A DNA stretch of 64,000 bases from Hyphomonadaceae bacterium (GCA_028285145.1 JANQQC010000015.1:1-64000); one strand, 5' to 3'; positions 25,835 through 34,227 are shown, numbered from the stretch's first letter. Translations and numbers: made by a program. The notes: a model not told the origin generated them from the sequence alone.

Positions 25835-27184
25835 ATGCTTCTGAGAGTTCTGACAGCGGCCCTGACGGTCGCGACACTGGCGCTTCCCGCACAGGCTGAC
25901 GATTTCGATCAGGGCCGCGTCATTGAAGGCGATCGCGCGGTTCTCGACTATCGCGCCCGGCCGGCGGTTGAGAACGCCATGGTCAGCGACCGCCTGCAGA
26001 ACCTCCTGCCAGAGCTGATGGACGAAACCGGTATCGATATGTGGCTCGTCATCAATCGGGAATATGCCGAGGACCCGGTCTACTTCACGCTCATCCCGCA
26101 ACCGGCCTTCGCCGCGCGGCGCACGACCATCCTGATGTTCCACCGTCATGAAGACGGTCTCGATATGCTCACCGTGAACCGCTATCCACTCGGCGATCCG
26201 TATGAAGCCGCGTGGGAAGGCGGCGATCTCGACGAGCAATGGGAAGCGCTTGGCGACCTCATTGCCGAGAAGAATCCGCGCCGCATCGGCATCAATGTCT
26301 CCAATGACTGGCCGGTCGCCGACGGGCTGACCCATGGCCTTCACCAGCGCCTTCTGGAGGTGCTTCCGCGCCGGCTCGAAAACCGTCTGACCAGCGCCGA
26401 AGACCTTGTCGTTCGCTGGATCGAGACCCGCAGCGAGATGGAGCTGGAAACCTACGGCCACACGGTCGGCCTCGCGCGCATGGTCATCGGCGAGGCGTTC
26501 TCCAGCCGCGTCATCACGCCGGGCGTCACCACCACTGATGATGTCGCCTGGTATATCCGCCAACGCTTTGAGGATCTGAACCTCGATCCGTGGTTCATGC
26601 CTTACGTCAATCTTCAGCGCCCCGGTCTGGCTTGCGAGGTGGACAATCCATTCTGCGGCGAAAGCGGCGTGATCAAGCGCGGCGATGTCCTGCACACCGA
26701 TGTCGGCATCTGCTATCTGAAGCTCTGCACCGATACGCAGGAAATGGCCTATGTCGCCCGCACAGGCGGAGCTGGCATTCCGGACGGCCTCAAAGCCGCG
26801 CTCGCGACTGGCAATGAGTGGCAGGATCACCTGACCTCATCTTTCGAGACCGGCCTCACCGGCAATGAGATCCTCGCCGCAACCATCGCCAAGTGCGAAG
26901 CAGCCGGCATGATGTGCTCGACCTACACCCATCCGATCGGCTTTTTCGGCCATGCGCCGGGGCCGACCATCGGCATGTGGGACAATCAGGGCGATACCGC
27001 CGTTCGTGGCGACTGGCCGCTCCATGAGAACACCTGTTACGCCATCGAAGGCAACGCCAAGGCTCCGGTGCCCGAATGGGACGGTCAGCTGGTTCAGATC
27101 AAGCTGGAGCAGGATGCCTGCTTCGACGGCGAGATGGTGACCTACGCCGCGGGCCGCCAGACCAAGTGGCACATTATCGACTAG
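25835..27184 (+). CDS. Exported M24-family metallopeptidase (Xaa-Pro aminopeptidase-like)
   Basis: 449 residues. Signal peptide about 1-21 (ending AQA). Creatinase-type N-domain, then the pita-bread catalytic domain from about 210. Metal ligands can be followed: HTDVGICYLKLCTDT (two Asp), the His of YTHPIGFFGH, Glu in YAIEGN and Glu in IKLEQD. Several Cys residues near 265-295 could form disulfides in the periplasm. Expected to cleave peptides after the first residue before proline; specificity is uncertain. Strong GGAGGG ahead of ATG. Confidence 0.88.
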   Translation: MLLRVLTAALTVATLALPAQADDFDQGRVIEGDRAVLDYRARPAVENAMVSDRLQNLLPELMDETGIDMWLVINREYAEDPVYFTLIPQPAFAARRTTILMFHRHEDGLDMLTVNRYPLGDPYEAAWEGGDLDEQWEALGDLIAEKNPRRIGINVSNDWPVADGLTHGLHQRLLEVLPRRLENRLTSAEDLVVRWIETRSEMELETYGHTVGLARMVIGEAFSSRVITPGVTTTDDVAWYIRQRFEDLNLDPWFMPYVNLQRPGLACEVDNPFCGESGVIKRGDVLHTDVGICYLKLCTDTQEMAYVARTGGAGIPDGLKAALATGNEWQDHLTSSFETGLTGNEILAATIAKCEAAGMMCSTYTHPIGFFGHAPGPTIGMWDNQGDTAVRGDWPLHENTCYAIEGNAKAPVPEWDGQLVQIKLEQDACFDGEMVTYAAGRQTKWHIID

Positions 27185-27196
27185 GGCGCGGCGCGG

Positions 27197-27646
27197 CTAA
27201 GCGCCAAAGGACAGCGCAACGAGATCGGTCTTCAGCGCGGTGTCGTCGTCGCCGCCCGTCAGCCGGTCGATCTCGTCATGCGTCGCCCGCCAGATCGGCA
27301 CGGCGCGCACGAGCAAATCGCACCCGGCATCGGTCAGGGCGATGCGGCGGGTGCGCTTATCGTCCGGATCCCTGGAAACAATAATCAGGCTGCGGCGCTC
27401 CAGCGGCTTCAGATTGGCGGTCAGCGTCGTGCGGTCCATCGCCAGTATGTAGGCGACATCGCCGATCGTCGGCGGCTCCGGACGGTTGAGCGACATCAGC
27501 AGCGAGTACTGGCCATGGCTGAGGTCCAGAGGGCGCAATGCATCATCAAACCGCCGCGCCAGCGCCCGAGCCGCTCGCTGCACATGCAGGCACAGGCAGC
27601 GGTCGCGAACTTCATGCGTCACCGACAATGGAAGATCAGCTCTCAT
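27197..27646 (-). CDS. MarR-family transcriptional regulator (redox-type)
   Basis: 149 residues, winged helix with YILAMDRTTLTANLKPLERRSLI and the wing DPDDKRTRRIALTDAG. Two Cys residues near 17 and 19 (DRCLCLHVQRAARAL) fall where single- and two-Cys sensors of this family react with organic hydroperoxides or quinones, so a thiol switch is plausible but inferred. The gene diverges from the PhnB-like VOC gene across a 99-base region with a palindrome. It converges with the M24 peptidase gene with a 12-base gap. Confidence 0.88.
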   Translation of the reverse strand: MRADLPLSVTHEVRDRCLCLHVQRAARALARRFDDALRPLDLSHGQYSLLMSLNRPEPPTIGDVAYILAMDRTTLTANLKPLERRSLIIVSRDPDDKRTRRIALTDAGCDLLVRAVPIWRATHDEIDRLTGGDDDTALKTDLVALSFGA

Positions 27647-27654
27647 GACGAATC

Positions 27655-27682
27655 AATATGTTGACATCAACGTATTTGTCAA
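27655..27682. promoter_or_regulatory. MarR operator candidate between divergent genes
   Basis: Two overlapping palindromes. One has arms AATATGTTGA (27655-27664) and TCAACGTATT (27667-27676) with one mismatch and a 2-base spacer. The other is TTGACA (27661-27666) with TGTCAA (27677-27682). It begins nine bases upstream of the MarR start codon, so binding should repress the MarR gene itself, and the TTGACA could serve as a -35 element for the divergent VOC gene. Confidence 0.65.
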
Positions 27683-27745
27683 TTTAGTTGAGCAGCGAGG
27701 TGTGTCTTCAGCGCGAGGAACACCGCAAATCATGGAGCGAGCGTA

Positions 27746-28216
27746 ATGACCGGTCCGAACCCAAGAGTCCGTTCCTGTCTCTGGTTCGAGAAAGGCGGCG
27801 GAGAAGCGGCAGCGTTCTATGTTACGTTGCTGCCCGATAGCCGGGTTGAAACCGAGTGGTTGCTTGGCGGCGACGCGCCGATGCTGATCGATTTCACGCT
27901 CGCCGGCGCGCCGTACCAAATACTGAATGGCGGTCCGCACTTCAAGCTTTCGGAGGCCGCCTCGATTTCCGTGCTGGCGCAGGATCAGGCAGAGATCGAC
28001 CGGCTTTGGGAGGCGCTCACGACCAATGGCGGCGAGGAAAGCCAGTGTGGCTGGCTGAAAGACCGATGGGGCGTTTCCTGGCAAATCTACCCGCGGGCGC
28101 TGCTCGATATGCAGGGAGCCGAAGATCAGGACGCTGCCGAGCGCGCCCGTCAGGCCATGTACCAAATGAAGAAGATCAACATTGCCGCGCTTGAAGCGGC
28201 GTTCCAGTCAAACTGA
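27746..28216 (+). CDS. PhnB-like VOC-family protein
   Basis: 156 residues. Matches the PhnB/3-demethylubiquinone methyltransferase-like branch of the VOC superfamily: RVRSCLWFEKGGGEAAAFYVTLLPDSRV at the N-terminus, LNGGPHFKLSEAASISVLAQDQAEIDRLWEAL in the middle, and CGWLKDRWGVSWQIYP near 105. Despite the family name no methyltransferase domain is present. Function unknown; likely induced through the divergent MarR protein. A DUF1428 gene follows after 13 bases. Confidence 0.85.
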   Translation: MTGPNPRVRSCLWFEKGGGEAAAFYVTLLPDSRVETEWLLGGDAPMLIDFTLAGAPYQILNGGPHFKLSEAASISVLAQDQAEIDRLWEALTTNGGEESQCGWLKDRWGVSWQIYPRALLDMQGAEDQDAAERARQAMYQMKKINIAALEAAFQSN

Positions 28217-28229
28217 AAAGGACAAACTC

Positions 28230-28586
28230 ATGACTTACGTAGACGCTTTTGTTGCGGCAGTGCCGACGCAGAACAAAGAGAAGTATCGCAAGCATGCGGA
28301 GGAAGCCGCCGTGTTCTTCAAGAAGCATGGCGTGCTCAGTATTGTAGAGTGCTGGGGCGATGATGTGCCGAAGGGCGAAGTCACCGACTTCTACGGGGCC
28401 GTCAAAGCCAAAGACGATGAGACGGTCGTCTTTTCGTGGATTGTCTGGCCCGACAAGGCGACACGAGACACCAACAATCAGAAAGTGTTTGAGGATATGG
28501 AGGCGGCAGGCTCTGACATGTCAGAGATGCCCTTCGACGGCAAACGCATGATCTTTGGCGGCTTCCAGCCGATCCTGGAAGTGTGA
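28230..28586 (+). CDS. DUF1428 family protein
   Basis: 118 residues, the whole length of the DUF1428 family (ferredoxin-like dimeric alpha/beta barrel). Conserved features: TYVDAFVAAVP at the start, VECWGDDVPKGEVTDFYGAV, and the end MPFDGKRMIFGGFQPI. Function not known. Very likely cotranscribed with the PhnB-like gene 13 bases upstream, and so part of the same MarR-controlled unit. Start ATG 28230 has AAAGGA upstream. Confidence 0.88.
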   Translation: MTYVDAFVAAVPTQNKEKYRKHAEEAAVFFKKHGVLSIVECWGDDVPKGEVTDFYGAVKAKDDETVVFSWIVWPDKATRDTNNQKVFEDMEAAGSDMSEMPFDGKRMIFGGFQPILEV

Positions 28587-28652
28587 TCGCGCCACATCGG
28601 GTGACACGCCTGATCATGACATTTTGTGAGCCAGGAGACACAGACTTCCGAA

Positions 28653-29048
28653 ATGCCAAAGCACGAAACAATTCGCGCCTTCAACGATGCGCAGGATAGC
28701 GACGACAAGCTCATCTGCGAAACGCTCATGCGAGAGATTGACCGCGGGCTCCCGGAGGCGGAGAGCAGGATTTGGCACGCCCACCCGGTCTGGTTTCTGG
28801 ATGGCAATCCCATCGTTGGCTACAATAGGCTGAAGCACGCCGTCCGTTTGCTGTTCTGGAGTGGCCAATCCTTTGAAACCCCGGGCCTGAAGCCCGAAGG
28901 AAGCTTCAAGGCGGCCGAGATTCGCTACACCTCGGAGAGCCTGATTGATACGGATGTGCTTCAACGCTGGCTGGAAGAATCACAGCTGGTTCAATGGGAC
29001 TATAAGAATATCGTGAAGCGCAAAGGACAGCTGGAACGACTGCGCTAA
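28653..29048 (+). CDS. DUF1801 domain protein
   Basis: 131 residues from ATG 28653 (a GTG at 28626 would add nine). The DUF1801/YdhG-like pattern is clear: IRAFNDAQDSDDKLICETLMREI, AESRIWHAHPVWFLDGNPIVGY and VRLLFWSGQSF. Small cytosolic protein with no established reaction. Same strand as the PhnB/DUF1428 genes, 66 bases further on. AGGAG sits about 15 bases ahead of the chosen ATG, which is rather far. Confidence 0.8.
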   Translation: MPKHETIRAFNDAQDSDDKLICETLMREIDRGLPEAESRIWHAHPVWFLDGNPIVGYNRLKHAVRLLFWSGQSFETPGLKPEGSFKAAEIRYTSESLIDTDVLQRWLEESQLVQWDYKNIVKRKGQLERLR

Positions 29049-29137
29049 GCCTGCGCCTTGCCGGGATGAACCCGCGACAGTGACACTCAAAGCCCGTAGA
29101 AGTCTGTCTCTTTGCTGGCGCTTCAAGGGCCACTCGC

Positions 29138-29542
29138 ATGAATGTCTTCTTCTACGGCCTGTTCATGGATGAAGCTCTTCTCGCTAAGAAGGGCGTCTCT
29201 CCGGGCAGAGCGGTGGTCGGATATGTTGATGGATTCGCGCTGCGGATCGGAGAGCGGGCAACGCTCCTACGGTCTGAGGGATCGCGCGCCTATGGCGTCA
29301 TGATGACGGTCTCTCGAAACGAGGCGGAGGAGTTGTATTCGGACAGTAGCGTCGCGGACTATGTGCCAGAGCCCGTCATCGTAAGTCTTTCCGACGGGCG
29401 AAAAGCTGAAGCCATTTGTTACAACCTGCCAGCCAACAAAGTCGCCGGGACCAACAAGACCTATGCAAATTCACTGGCCCTGGTGGCCGCCAGACTGGGT
29501 TTCCCGGAAGCTTATCTCGACGAGATCAGATCGGCCGGTTAG
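29138..29542 (+). CDS. Gamma-glutamylcyclotransferase-like fold protein
   Basis: 134 residues. Begins with FFYGLFMDEALL, the glycine-loop signature of the GGCT/AIG2-like fold, where the usual YGSLM becomes YGLFM, and has an RAYGVMM strand and a NEAEELYSDSS segment in place of the canonical catalytic Glu region. Members split gamma-glutamyl bonds, but this one is divergent. Part of the accessory run of small genes, upstream gap 89 bases. Confidence 0.65.
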   Translation: MNVFFYGLFMDEALLAKKGVSPGRAVVGYVDGFALRIGERATLLRSEGSRAYGVMMTVSRNEAEELYSDSSVADYVPEPVIVSLSDGRKAEAICYNLPANKVAGTNKTYANSLALVAARLGFPEAYLDEIRSAG

Positions 29543-29591
29543 TCAACGCGCAGTGATCTTTGCCATTGTCAGTCTGTGAAGTGGGACACCA

Positions 29592-30083
29592 ATGAAGGAC
29601 ATTCGACTAGGTCGCGCTGCCATCTGCGGCGTAGTCTTGGCTATGATGATGACGGCCTGTGTGTCGCCCTCCACAAGAGACCATGAAGGTCTCAATCCAG
29701 GGGAGATTGAGATGAACAATCCCGTCTTTCATTTCGAGATTCCGGTGACCGACATGGACCGGGCCGTCGCCTTCTACGAAGACGTCCTCGGACTGGCATT
29801 GAGCAGGCAGACGGTCGATGGCTACGAAATGGCGTTCTTTCCGCGCGATGATACGCGACCTGGGGCCAGCGGGGCCCTCGCCAAGGGAGACGTCTACAGG
29901 CCGTCTCATGACGGATCGCTCGTCTACTTCGATGTCACCGATATCGACGCCGTGCTCAACCGGGCAACGGCTCGCGGTTCGCAAATCCTGTACGAAAAGA
30001 AGAACATCGGAGAAGCGGGCTACGTCGCCGAGTTCGAGGATAGCGAGGGCAATCGAATTGCGCTCACCCAAGGACCAGCCTGA
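29592..30083 (+). CDS. VOC-family protein with possible lipoprotein signal
   Basis: 163 residues as written. Residues 1-23 look like a signal peptide with lipobox MTAC, while residues about 41-163 are one VOC unit (FHFEIPVTDMDRAVAFYEDVLGL ... VAEFEDSEGNRIALTQ). An internal ATG at 29712 has its own GGGGAG eight bases upstream and would yield the cytosolic domain only. Either an exported lipoprotein or a cytosolic VOC protein, or both. Substrate unknown. Confidence 0.72.
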   Translation: MKDIRLGRAAICGVVLAMMMTACVSPSTRDHEGLNPGEIEMNNPVFHFEIPVTDMDRAVAFYEDVLGLALSRQTVDGYEMAFFPRDDTRPGASGALAKGDVYRPSHDGSLVYFDVTDIDAVLNRATARGSQILYEKKNIGEAGYVAEFEDSEGNRIALTQGPA

Positions 30084-30250
30084 GCATCGACCGGTGGCGG
30101 CAGCTAACAGAAAGTTCAGCAAAGAAACGAGCAGGAACGGGCCCTTAGCTCTCGCAAACGAACTCGGCGTTTCCCAAGTATAGGATGCCGGGATCGTTGG
30201 TGCCAAAGGGGCGCTGGCGCGGACGGCCGCTAATCGAAGGAACCAAACCC

Positions 30251-30595
30251 ATGAACGTTTTGCAGACGACGACCGTCGCCGTGCTGACGTCCCTAATTCT
30301 GGCGGAAACCGCCAGCGCAACTGACTTTACAAAGATCGAAGACGTCAAACGAGGCACCAGCGTCAGCCTCTCAGGCGAAGTCACCAAGATACTTGATGAC
30401 GACGAGTTCCGCCTGCGCGATGCGTCCGGCGCGACTGACGTCTACATTGGATGGCGAAACCGCGTGACGTTGAATGTCGGCGACACGGTTATTGTTCATG
30501 GTGCCGCCGACGATGATGTGCTGCCGGGGTTCACGCCGGACATTTATGCCGAAAAGCTGGTTCTCTCGAATGGCGACGTCATCGAGCTGGAATAG
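30251..30595 (+). CDS. Exported OB-fold stress protein (YgiW/YdeI, BOF family)
   Basis: 114 residues with a signal peptide (about 1-23, ending SASA). The remainder is a bacterial OB-fold of the YgiW/YdeI type: VKRGTSVSLSGEVTKILDDDEFRLRDASGATDVYIGW and VGDTVIVHGAADDD. Family members are periplasmic and linked to peroxide, metal or envelope stress tolerance. ATG 30251 chosen since earlier in-frame codons lack signal-peptide character. It is the last gene before the 505-bp repeat copy. Confidence 0.82.
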   Translation: MNVLQTTTVAVLTSLILAETASATDFTKIEDVKRGTSVSLSGEVTKILDDDEFRLRDASGATDVYIGWRNRVTLNVGDTVIVHGAADDDVLPGFTPDIYAEKLVLSNGDVIELE

Positions 30596-30737
30596 CGGGC
30601 AACTCATCTGCCGGGTGCTGGGTGTAGCTTCCTTGGTGCCCGGCTTTGCTGCGCCCCACCAAACGCGTCACCCTCTATGAGCGCCAGCTCATCTGAGGGC
30701 CCATCTCTGACGCGTCCAGTATGGTGCATACGGCGCG

Positions 30738-31242
30738 CCTATCCCCGCTTTTGCTCCGCTCATCCCGGACGTGATCCGGGATCTCGTGCCGCGTGTTCCG
30801 GAATAACCACGGGAGATCCCGGCCTGCGCCGGGAGGCGCGGGCTAAGAAATCTCGCAAAACTTATCCCCCTCCTGTGTGCCACAGCTATGATCCTCTGAT
30901 CGCTCCCCGGAAGGGCCGGGTCGGCCGTCTGGCTTTGGGGGGCGAGGTCGCGGTCTGGCGGCCCGGCACCGGCGGTGTGCCGGTCTCCGTCTAGCAGCGC
31001 CGTCCGGGTGCCCGGCTAAACCCCGGGTGGGAAGCGCCCCGGCCTCTGTGCTGGGCCCTGTGGAGACAGGGGGCTTGTAGAACACAAGCACAGGCCAAGG
31101 CTGAGGCCCGGCGGGACAGCGCGAAACATCGCGGCGTGCGGGGACGGCTTGCGCCGAACATCGCATTCACTTTTTCAGCGAGGCGCAGTGTCGTCTCCGC
31201 ACAGGCTCTTCATTCCAACCGGACGCGGCAACGCGGGCCGGG
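30738..31242 (+). repeat. Hairpin-rich 505-bp element, copy 1
   Basis: About 505 bases that recur inverted at 41954-42457. From about 30813 on, the two copies differ at only some 20 positions by eye (about 95% identity); the first 70 bases are less alike and hold ATCCCGG/CCGGGAT-type palindromes common in alphaproteobacterial intergenic repeats. Stable hairpins include 30963-30983 (7-bp arms CCGGCAC/GTGCCGG), 31056-31071 (CCCTGT-GGAG-ACAGGG) and 31074-31090 (GCTTGT-ACAAGC). No convincing gene. This fills most of the gene-free stretch 30596-31376; its last 130 bases show nothing I recognise. Confidence 0.8.
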
Positions 31243-31376
31243 TAAAGGCGCAGACTCAGTTATAGAGGAGGACAACAGCCCTGAGCGCGCTTCATGTGAG
31301 GCCGAAGGTCGATACGGAAGCAAACAATAAACTCCCGCCGCGGCCGGGCTTCAGCCCCGAACAGCGGCGAGCAAAT

Positions 31377-32189
31377 CTATAAAGCCGATCGCCGCAGACT
31401 GATCAGCGCCTGTTCCAGCACGCCTTCGCTCGATGCACAGACCAGCTGGCCGCCCGGCTTGGCCGGATTGCCGCGCCAGTCGCAGGCCAGGCCGCCAGCG
31501 CCGCGCACGACCGGGATCAGTGCAGCTGTGTCCCAGGGGGCGAGGCCAGCTTCGGCGACGAGATCCACCGTTCCGGCGGCGAGGCGTGCATAGGAATAGG
31601 CATCGAGGCCATAGCGGGTGATGCGCGCCGTGTGCCGCAAATGGGTCCACGCGCCCTGTTCCGACGGTGTGAATATGAAAGGATCGGTCGTGGCAATCGT
31701 GGCTTCGCGAAGATCGGCACAGTCAGAAACATAGATTGGAATGCGCCCCTCGGCGGTCTCCAGCGCTGCGCCGCCCGGCCAGCCGAGATACCGCTCGCCA
31801 AGCACGGGCTGGTCGATGACGCCGATCACCGGCGCACCGGTCTCGTCGCAAAGCGCGATTAGTGTCGTCCAGACCGGCAGGCCCGCGACGAAGGCCCGTG
31901 TGCCATCTACTGGGTCGAGCAGCCAGGTCCAGCCAGACCGGGAGGCGGACTCGCCGAACTCCTCGCCGATGATTCCGTCTTCGGGGCGTTCGGTTTTCAG
32001 AATGTCGCGAATAGCGGTTTCGGCGTTTCGGTCGGCCGCTGTAACCGGATCGAAGCCGGCGCGGTTACCGCCGGTCTTGCCGTCGACCGCGCTGAGGGCG
32101 CGAAAATGGGGGAGGGCGGCTGCTCGAGCCGCATCGGCAAGACGCCCCGCCAGGGCGAGTGCGTCTTCAGTATCGAAAGGAGAAGCCAT
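31377..32189 (-). CDS. hisN: Histidinol-phosphatase, inositol monophosphatase family (HisN-like)
   Basis: 270 residues. Mg-dependent phosphatase of the IMPase fold: GEEFG near 76-80, LDPVDGTRAFVAGLPVWTTLIAL near 91-113, and APWDTAAL near 219. The RAFVAGLP variant of the motif is typical of HisN, which removes phosphate from histidinol phosphate in histidine synthesis, as in Corynebacterium and many alphaproteobacteria. Other IMPase substrates cannot be excluded. The XRE gene lies 30 bases upstream on the same strand. Confidence 0.86.
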   Translation of the reverse strand: MASPFDTEDALALAGRLADAARAAALPHFRALSAVDGKTGGNRAGFDPVTAADRNAETAIRDILKTERPEDGIIGEEFGESASRSGWTWLLDPVDGTRAFVAGLPVWTTLIALCDETGAPVIGVIDQPVLGERYLGWPGGAALETAEGRIPIYVSDCADLREATIATTDPFIFTPSEQGAWTHLRHTARITRYGLDAYSYARLAAGTVDLVAEAGLAPWDTAALIPVVRGAGGLACDWRGNPAKPGGQLVCASSEGVLEQALISLRRSAL

Positions 32190-32219
32190 GCGCCGGGCTA
32201 TCTGGCCCGGTCACAAGGA

Positions 32220-32612
32220 TCAAGAGGCGACGTCGTTCGTTTCGACTTCGAGCGCCTTGGCAAGATCGAGCAGGCGGCGGCGTGGGCGTTCCCCTAGCCG
32301 GTAATATGCACGAACAAGCTCAAGCGTCTCTTTCTGCGAGAGAATGTCGCCCTGAAGCTGGTCAGAGTCGTTTGCAGCGCCCGGTGCGTCGACTGGCGTG
32401 ATGCCGTCGAAGAAGTACTGGACGGAAACGTTCAGCGCGCGCGAGAGGTCGTAGAGCCGGGAAGCGGTGACGCGGTTTGCGCCGCACTCATACTTCTGGA
32501 TCTGCTGAAAACGCACGCCAACCTGGCTTGCAAGGTCCTGCTGGGTCATCCCGAGCAGACGGCGACGACGTCGCAGCCGCTTGCCCACGTGAAGGTCTGT
32601 TTCGTCTGCCAT
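32220..32612 (-). CDS. XRE-family helix-turn-helix regulator
   Basis: 130 residues. Cro/C1-type HTH at about 10-65 (HVGKRLRRRRRLLGMTQQDLASQVGVRFQQIQKYECGANRV), then a C-terminal tail ending in LGERPRRRLLDLAKALE, as in the SinR-like/Caulobacter XRE family widespread in alphaproteobacteria. ATG 32612 chosen; the 21 earlier in-frame residues lack family character. The target is unknown; it may control hisN downstream or the divergent small RNA. Confidence 0.88.
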   Translation of the reverse strand: MADETDLHVGKRLRRRRRLLGMTQQDLASQVGVRFQQIQKYECGANRVTASRLYDLSRALNVSVQYFFDGITPVDAPGAANDSDQLQGDILSQKETLELVRAYYRLGERPRRRLLDLAKALEVETNDVAS

Positions 32613-32739
32613 ACTGCTCTCCGCTTCGGCGCGGAACCGGCTGCCCGGTCCCGTTTCTGGAATCATGACGGACATGTCAGCAAGGCGCGTGCCGAAACCC
32701 GTTTAGCGGGTGAAAACGGTATATTTCGCATCTGCAGCA

Positions 32740-32859
32740 TTATGTGACTTGTTATTCTGCGGCACTGCATCATTATTGGAGTGCGCTTCGGCGCGAACGC
32801 CTTCTGGCGTTTCCTCCCTTACCTTACAAGCCGCGCCCTCACCGGCGCGGCCTTTTTTT
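32740..32859 (+). ncRNA. Candidate small RNA with three hairpins and anti-Shine-Dalgarno motif
   Basis: Three successive hairpins: TGCGC-TTCG-GCGCG (32782-32795), AACGCC-TTCT-GGCGTT (32796-32811), and a terminator GCCGCGCC-CTCACC-GGCGCGGC (32830-32851) followed by seven T (32853-32859). The single-stranded link holds TCCTCCC at 32812-32818, complementary to Shine-Dalgarno sequences. This plan (UUCG loops, CCUCCC motif, strong terminator) resembles alphaproteobacterial trans-acting sRNAs such as the alpha-r14 group; that link is from memory. The 5' end is a guess. No coding gene ends here. Confidence 0.6.
32830..32859 (+). terminator. Rho-independent terminator
   Basis: Perfect 8-bp GC stem with a 6-base loop and a run of seven T after one C, the strongest terminator in the window. 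It ends the candidate small RNA and stands 15 bases before the stop of the convergent formylglutamate amidohydrolase gene. Confidence 0.85.
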
Positions 32860-32874
32860 GGTGATTTTGCGGAG

Positions 32875-33750
32875 TCAGGCCGCGACAGCGCGGGCGGAAT
32901 AGTCGAGCAGGGCGCGGCAAAGCGCTGTGATGTCGGCTTTCAGTGTCTCGAAGCCGGCATGTTGGCGAAGGCGGACTTCATCCATGTACAAGCTGCGATT
33001 GATCTCGATCTGCAGCGCATGGACGCCGCGCCGGGGCCTGCCATAGCGACGGGTCGTATAGCCCCCCGCATATGGGGCATTGCGCGCCACGGAGTAGCCC
33101 ATGCTGCGCAGGGTGCGTTCTGCCAGCCCTGTCAGGCGTGTGTCACAGCTCGAACCAAACCGGTCTCCCAGCACGATGTCGGGCAGGATACGCCGGCCTG
33201 GCTGCGAGGAGGGCATGGAATGGCAGTCAATAAGCACAGCCTCGCCATGGGCTTCGCGAAGCGCGTTCAATTCGGCTTGGACCGTGCTATGATAAGCGTC
33301 ATGCACGTCAACCAGCCGCCGTTCGCCCTCGGCCTTGGTCAGACGACGCTTATAGACCTGATCGCCATGCGCGCTGATCCGGGGCAGGCAGCCAAGGCCG
33401 GCCTCCACGCGCGCGGTCGGCGCTCCGCTTGTCCGTGGAGAGCCGTCAGAGAACATGCCCGGATCGAGCTCGCGCGCGTCCCGGTTCAGATCCACAAAGC
33501 CGCGGCCATAGCGGGCGGCGATGAAGGTTGCACCAAGGGCAGGCACCTCGCCGAACAATTCGTCTACAAAGGCATCCTCGGTGCGGCGAATGTCCATCAG
33601 CGGCACGCAGAGATCGCGTTGCATCGACTCCGGGTACTCATGCCCACTATGCGGAGACGTGAACAAAATGGGTCCTTCAGGCGGCGAAGCCCGGTGAATG
33701 GCGTGTCCCGGCGCATAGCCCGAGGCAAGGGATGAGGTGTGGCGGCGCAT
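32875..33750 (-). CDS. N-formylglutamate amidohydrolase
   Basis: 291 residues from ATG 33750 (an ATG at 33786 adds 12). Zinc-dependent amidohydrolase fold: LFTSPHSGHEYPE near 29-41 and VLIDCHSMPS near 172 hold the metal-binding His and Glu residues, and GGYTTRRYGRP with HALQIEINRSLYM closes the site. Splits N-formylglutamate to formate and glutamate at the end of one histidine-degradation route; no other hut gene is near, so another formylated substrate is possible. Divergent from cpdR. Confidence 0.87.
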   Translation of the reverse strand: MRRHTSSLASGYAPGHAIHRASPPEGPILFTSPHSGHEYPESMQRDLCVPLMDIRRTEDAFVDELFGEVPALGATFIAARYGRGFVDLNRDARELDPGMFSDGSPRTSGAPTARVEAGLGCLPRISAHGDQVYKRRLTKAEGERRLVDVHDAYHSTVQAELNALREAHGEAVLIDCHSMPSSQPGRRILPDIVLGDRFGSSCDTRLTGLAERTLRSMGYSVARNAPYAGGYTTRRYGRPRRGVHALQIEINRSLYMDEVRLRQHAGFETLKADITALCRALLDYSARAVAA

Positions 33751-33867
33751 GAGCCCTAATGGTTTGATGATTGGGCCAAAGGTCAAGCCGAATGGGCGAT
33801 CTTCATGGGTGATTTACTCTATTGATGGTTATAAGACGATGGAATTGATTTCGACGGGGTGCCTTTG

Positions 33868-34227
33868 ATGGCGAAAATCTTGTTGGCAGAAGATGACGGC
33901 TCGATGCGCAGCTTCCTCGCAGCGGCGTTGAAGCGCGCCGGTCATGACGTTCAGGACTATGAAGACGGCGAAACGGCCCTCTCGGCGCTGGAGCGTGAAG
34001 TCTTCGACCTGTTGCTGACCGATATCGTTATGCCCGGCCTTGATGGAATTGAGCTTGCGCGCCGCGGTGCCGAACTCGATCCGGCGATGAAAATCGTCTT
34101 CATCACTGGTTTTGCGGCTGTGGCCCTTTCATCAGGCTCGCCAACACCGGCCGGAGCGAAAGTGCTCTCCAAGCCGTTCCACCTGCGCGAAATCGTCGAT
34201 GAAGTAGACCGCGTGATCGCGGCCTAG
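33868..34227 (+). CDS. cpdR: CpdR-type single-domain response regulator
   Basis: 119 residues, a receiver domain alone. Acidic pocket EDD near 9-11, phospho-acceptor Asp in LLLTDIVMPGLDG near 52-55, Thr in FITGFA and Lys in LSKPFHLREIVDEVD. The MAKILLAEDD start and TGFA/KPF end match CpdR, which in Caulobacter recruits the ClpXP protease to the pole when unphosphorylated and primes degradation of cell-cycle factors. ATG 33868 chosen over 33859. Fits with podJ and the CtrA box elsewhere in the window. Confidence 0.87.
   Translation: MAKILLAEDDGSMRSFLAAALKRAGHDVQDYEDGETALSALEREVFDLLLTDIVMPGLDGIELARRGAELDPAMKIVFITGFAAVALSSGSPTPAGAKVLSKPFHLREIVDEVDRVIAA

Noticed and set aside
27746..30595. Defence island in the run of small genes
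   Set aside because: The proteins are VOC, DUF1428, DUF1801, GGCT-like and OB-fold stress types; none is a nuclease, toxin or known defence component.
30677..30994. Frame of about 100 codons in the 505-bp repeat, with a similar frame in copy 2 (42202-42444)
   Set aside because: Differences between copies change amino acids as often as not, composition is Pro/Arg/Gly-rich, and hairpins explain the conservation better than a protein.
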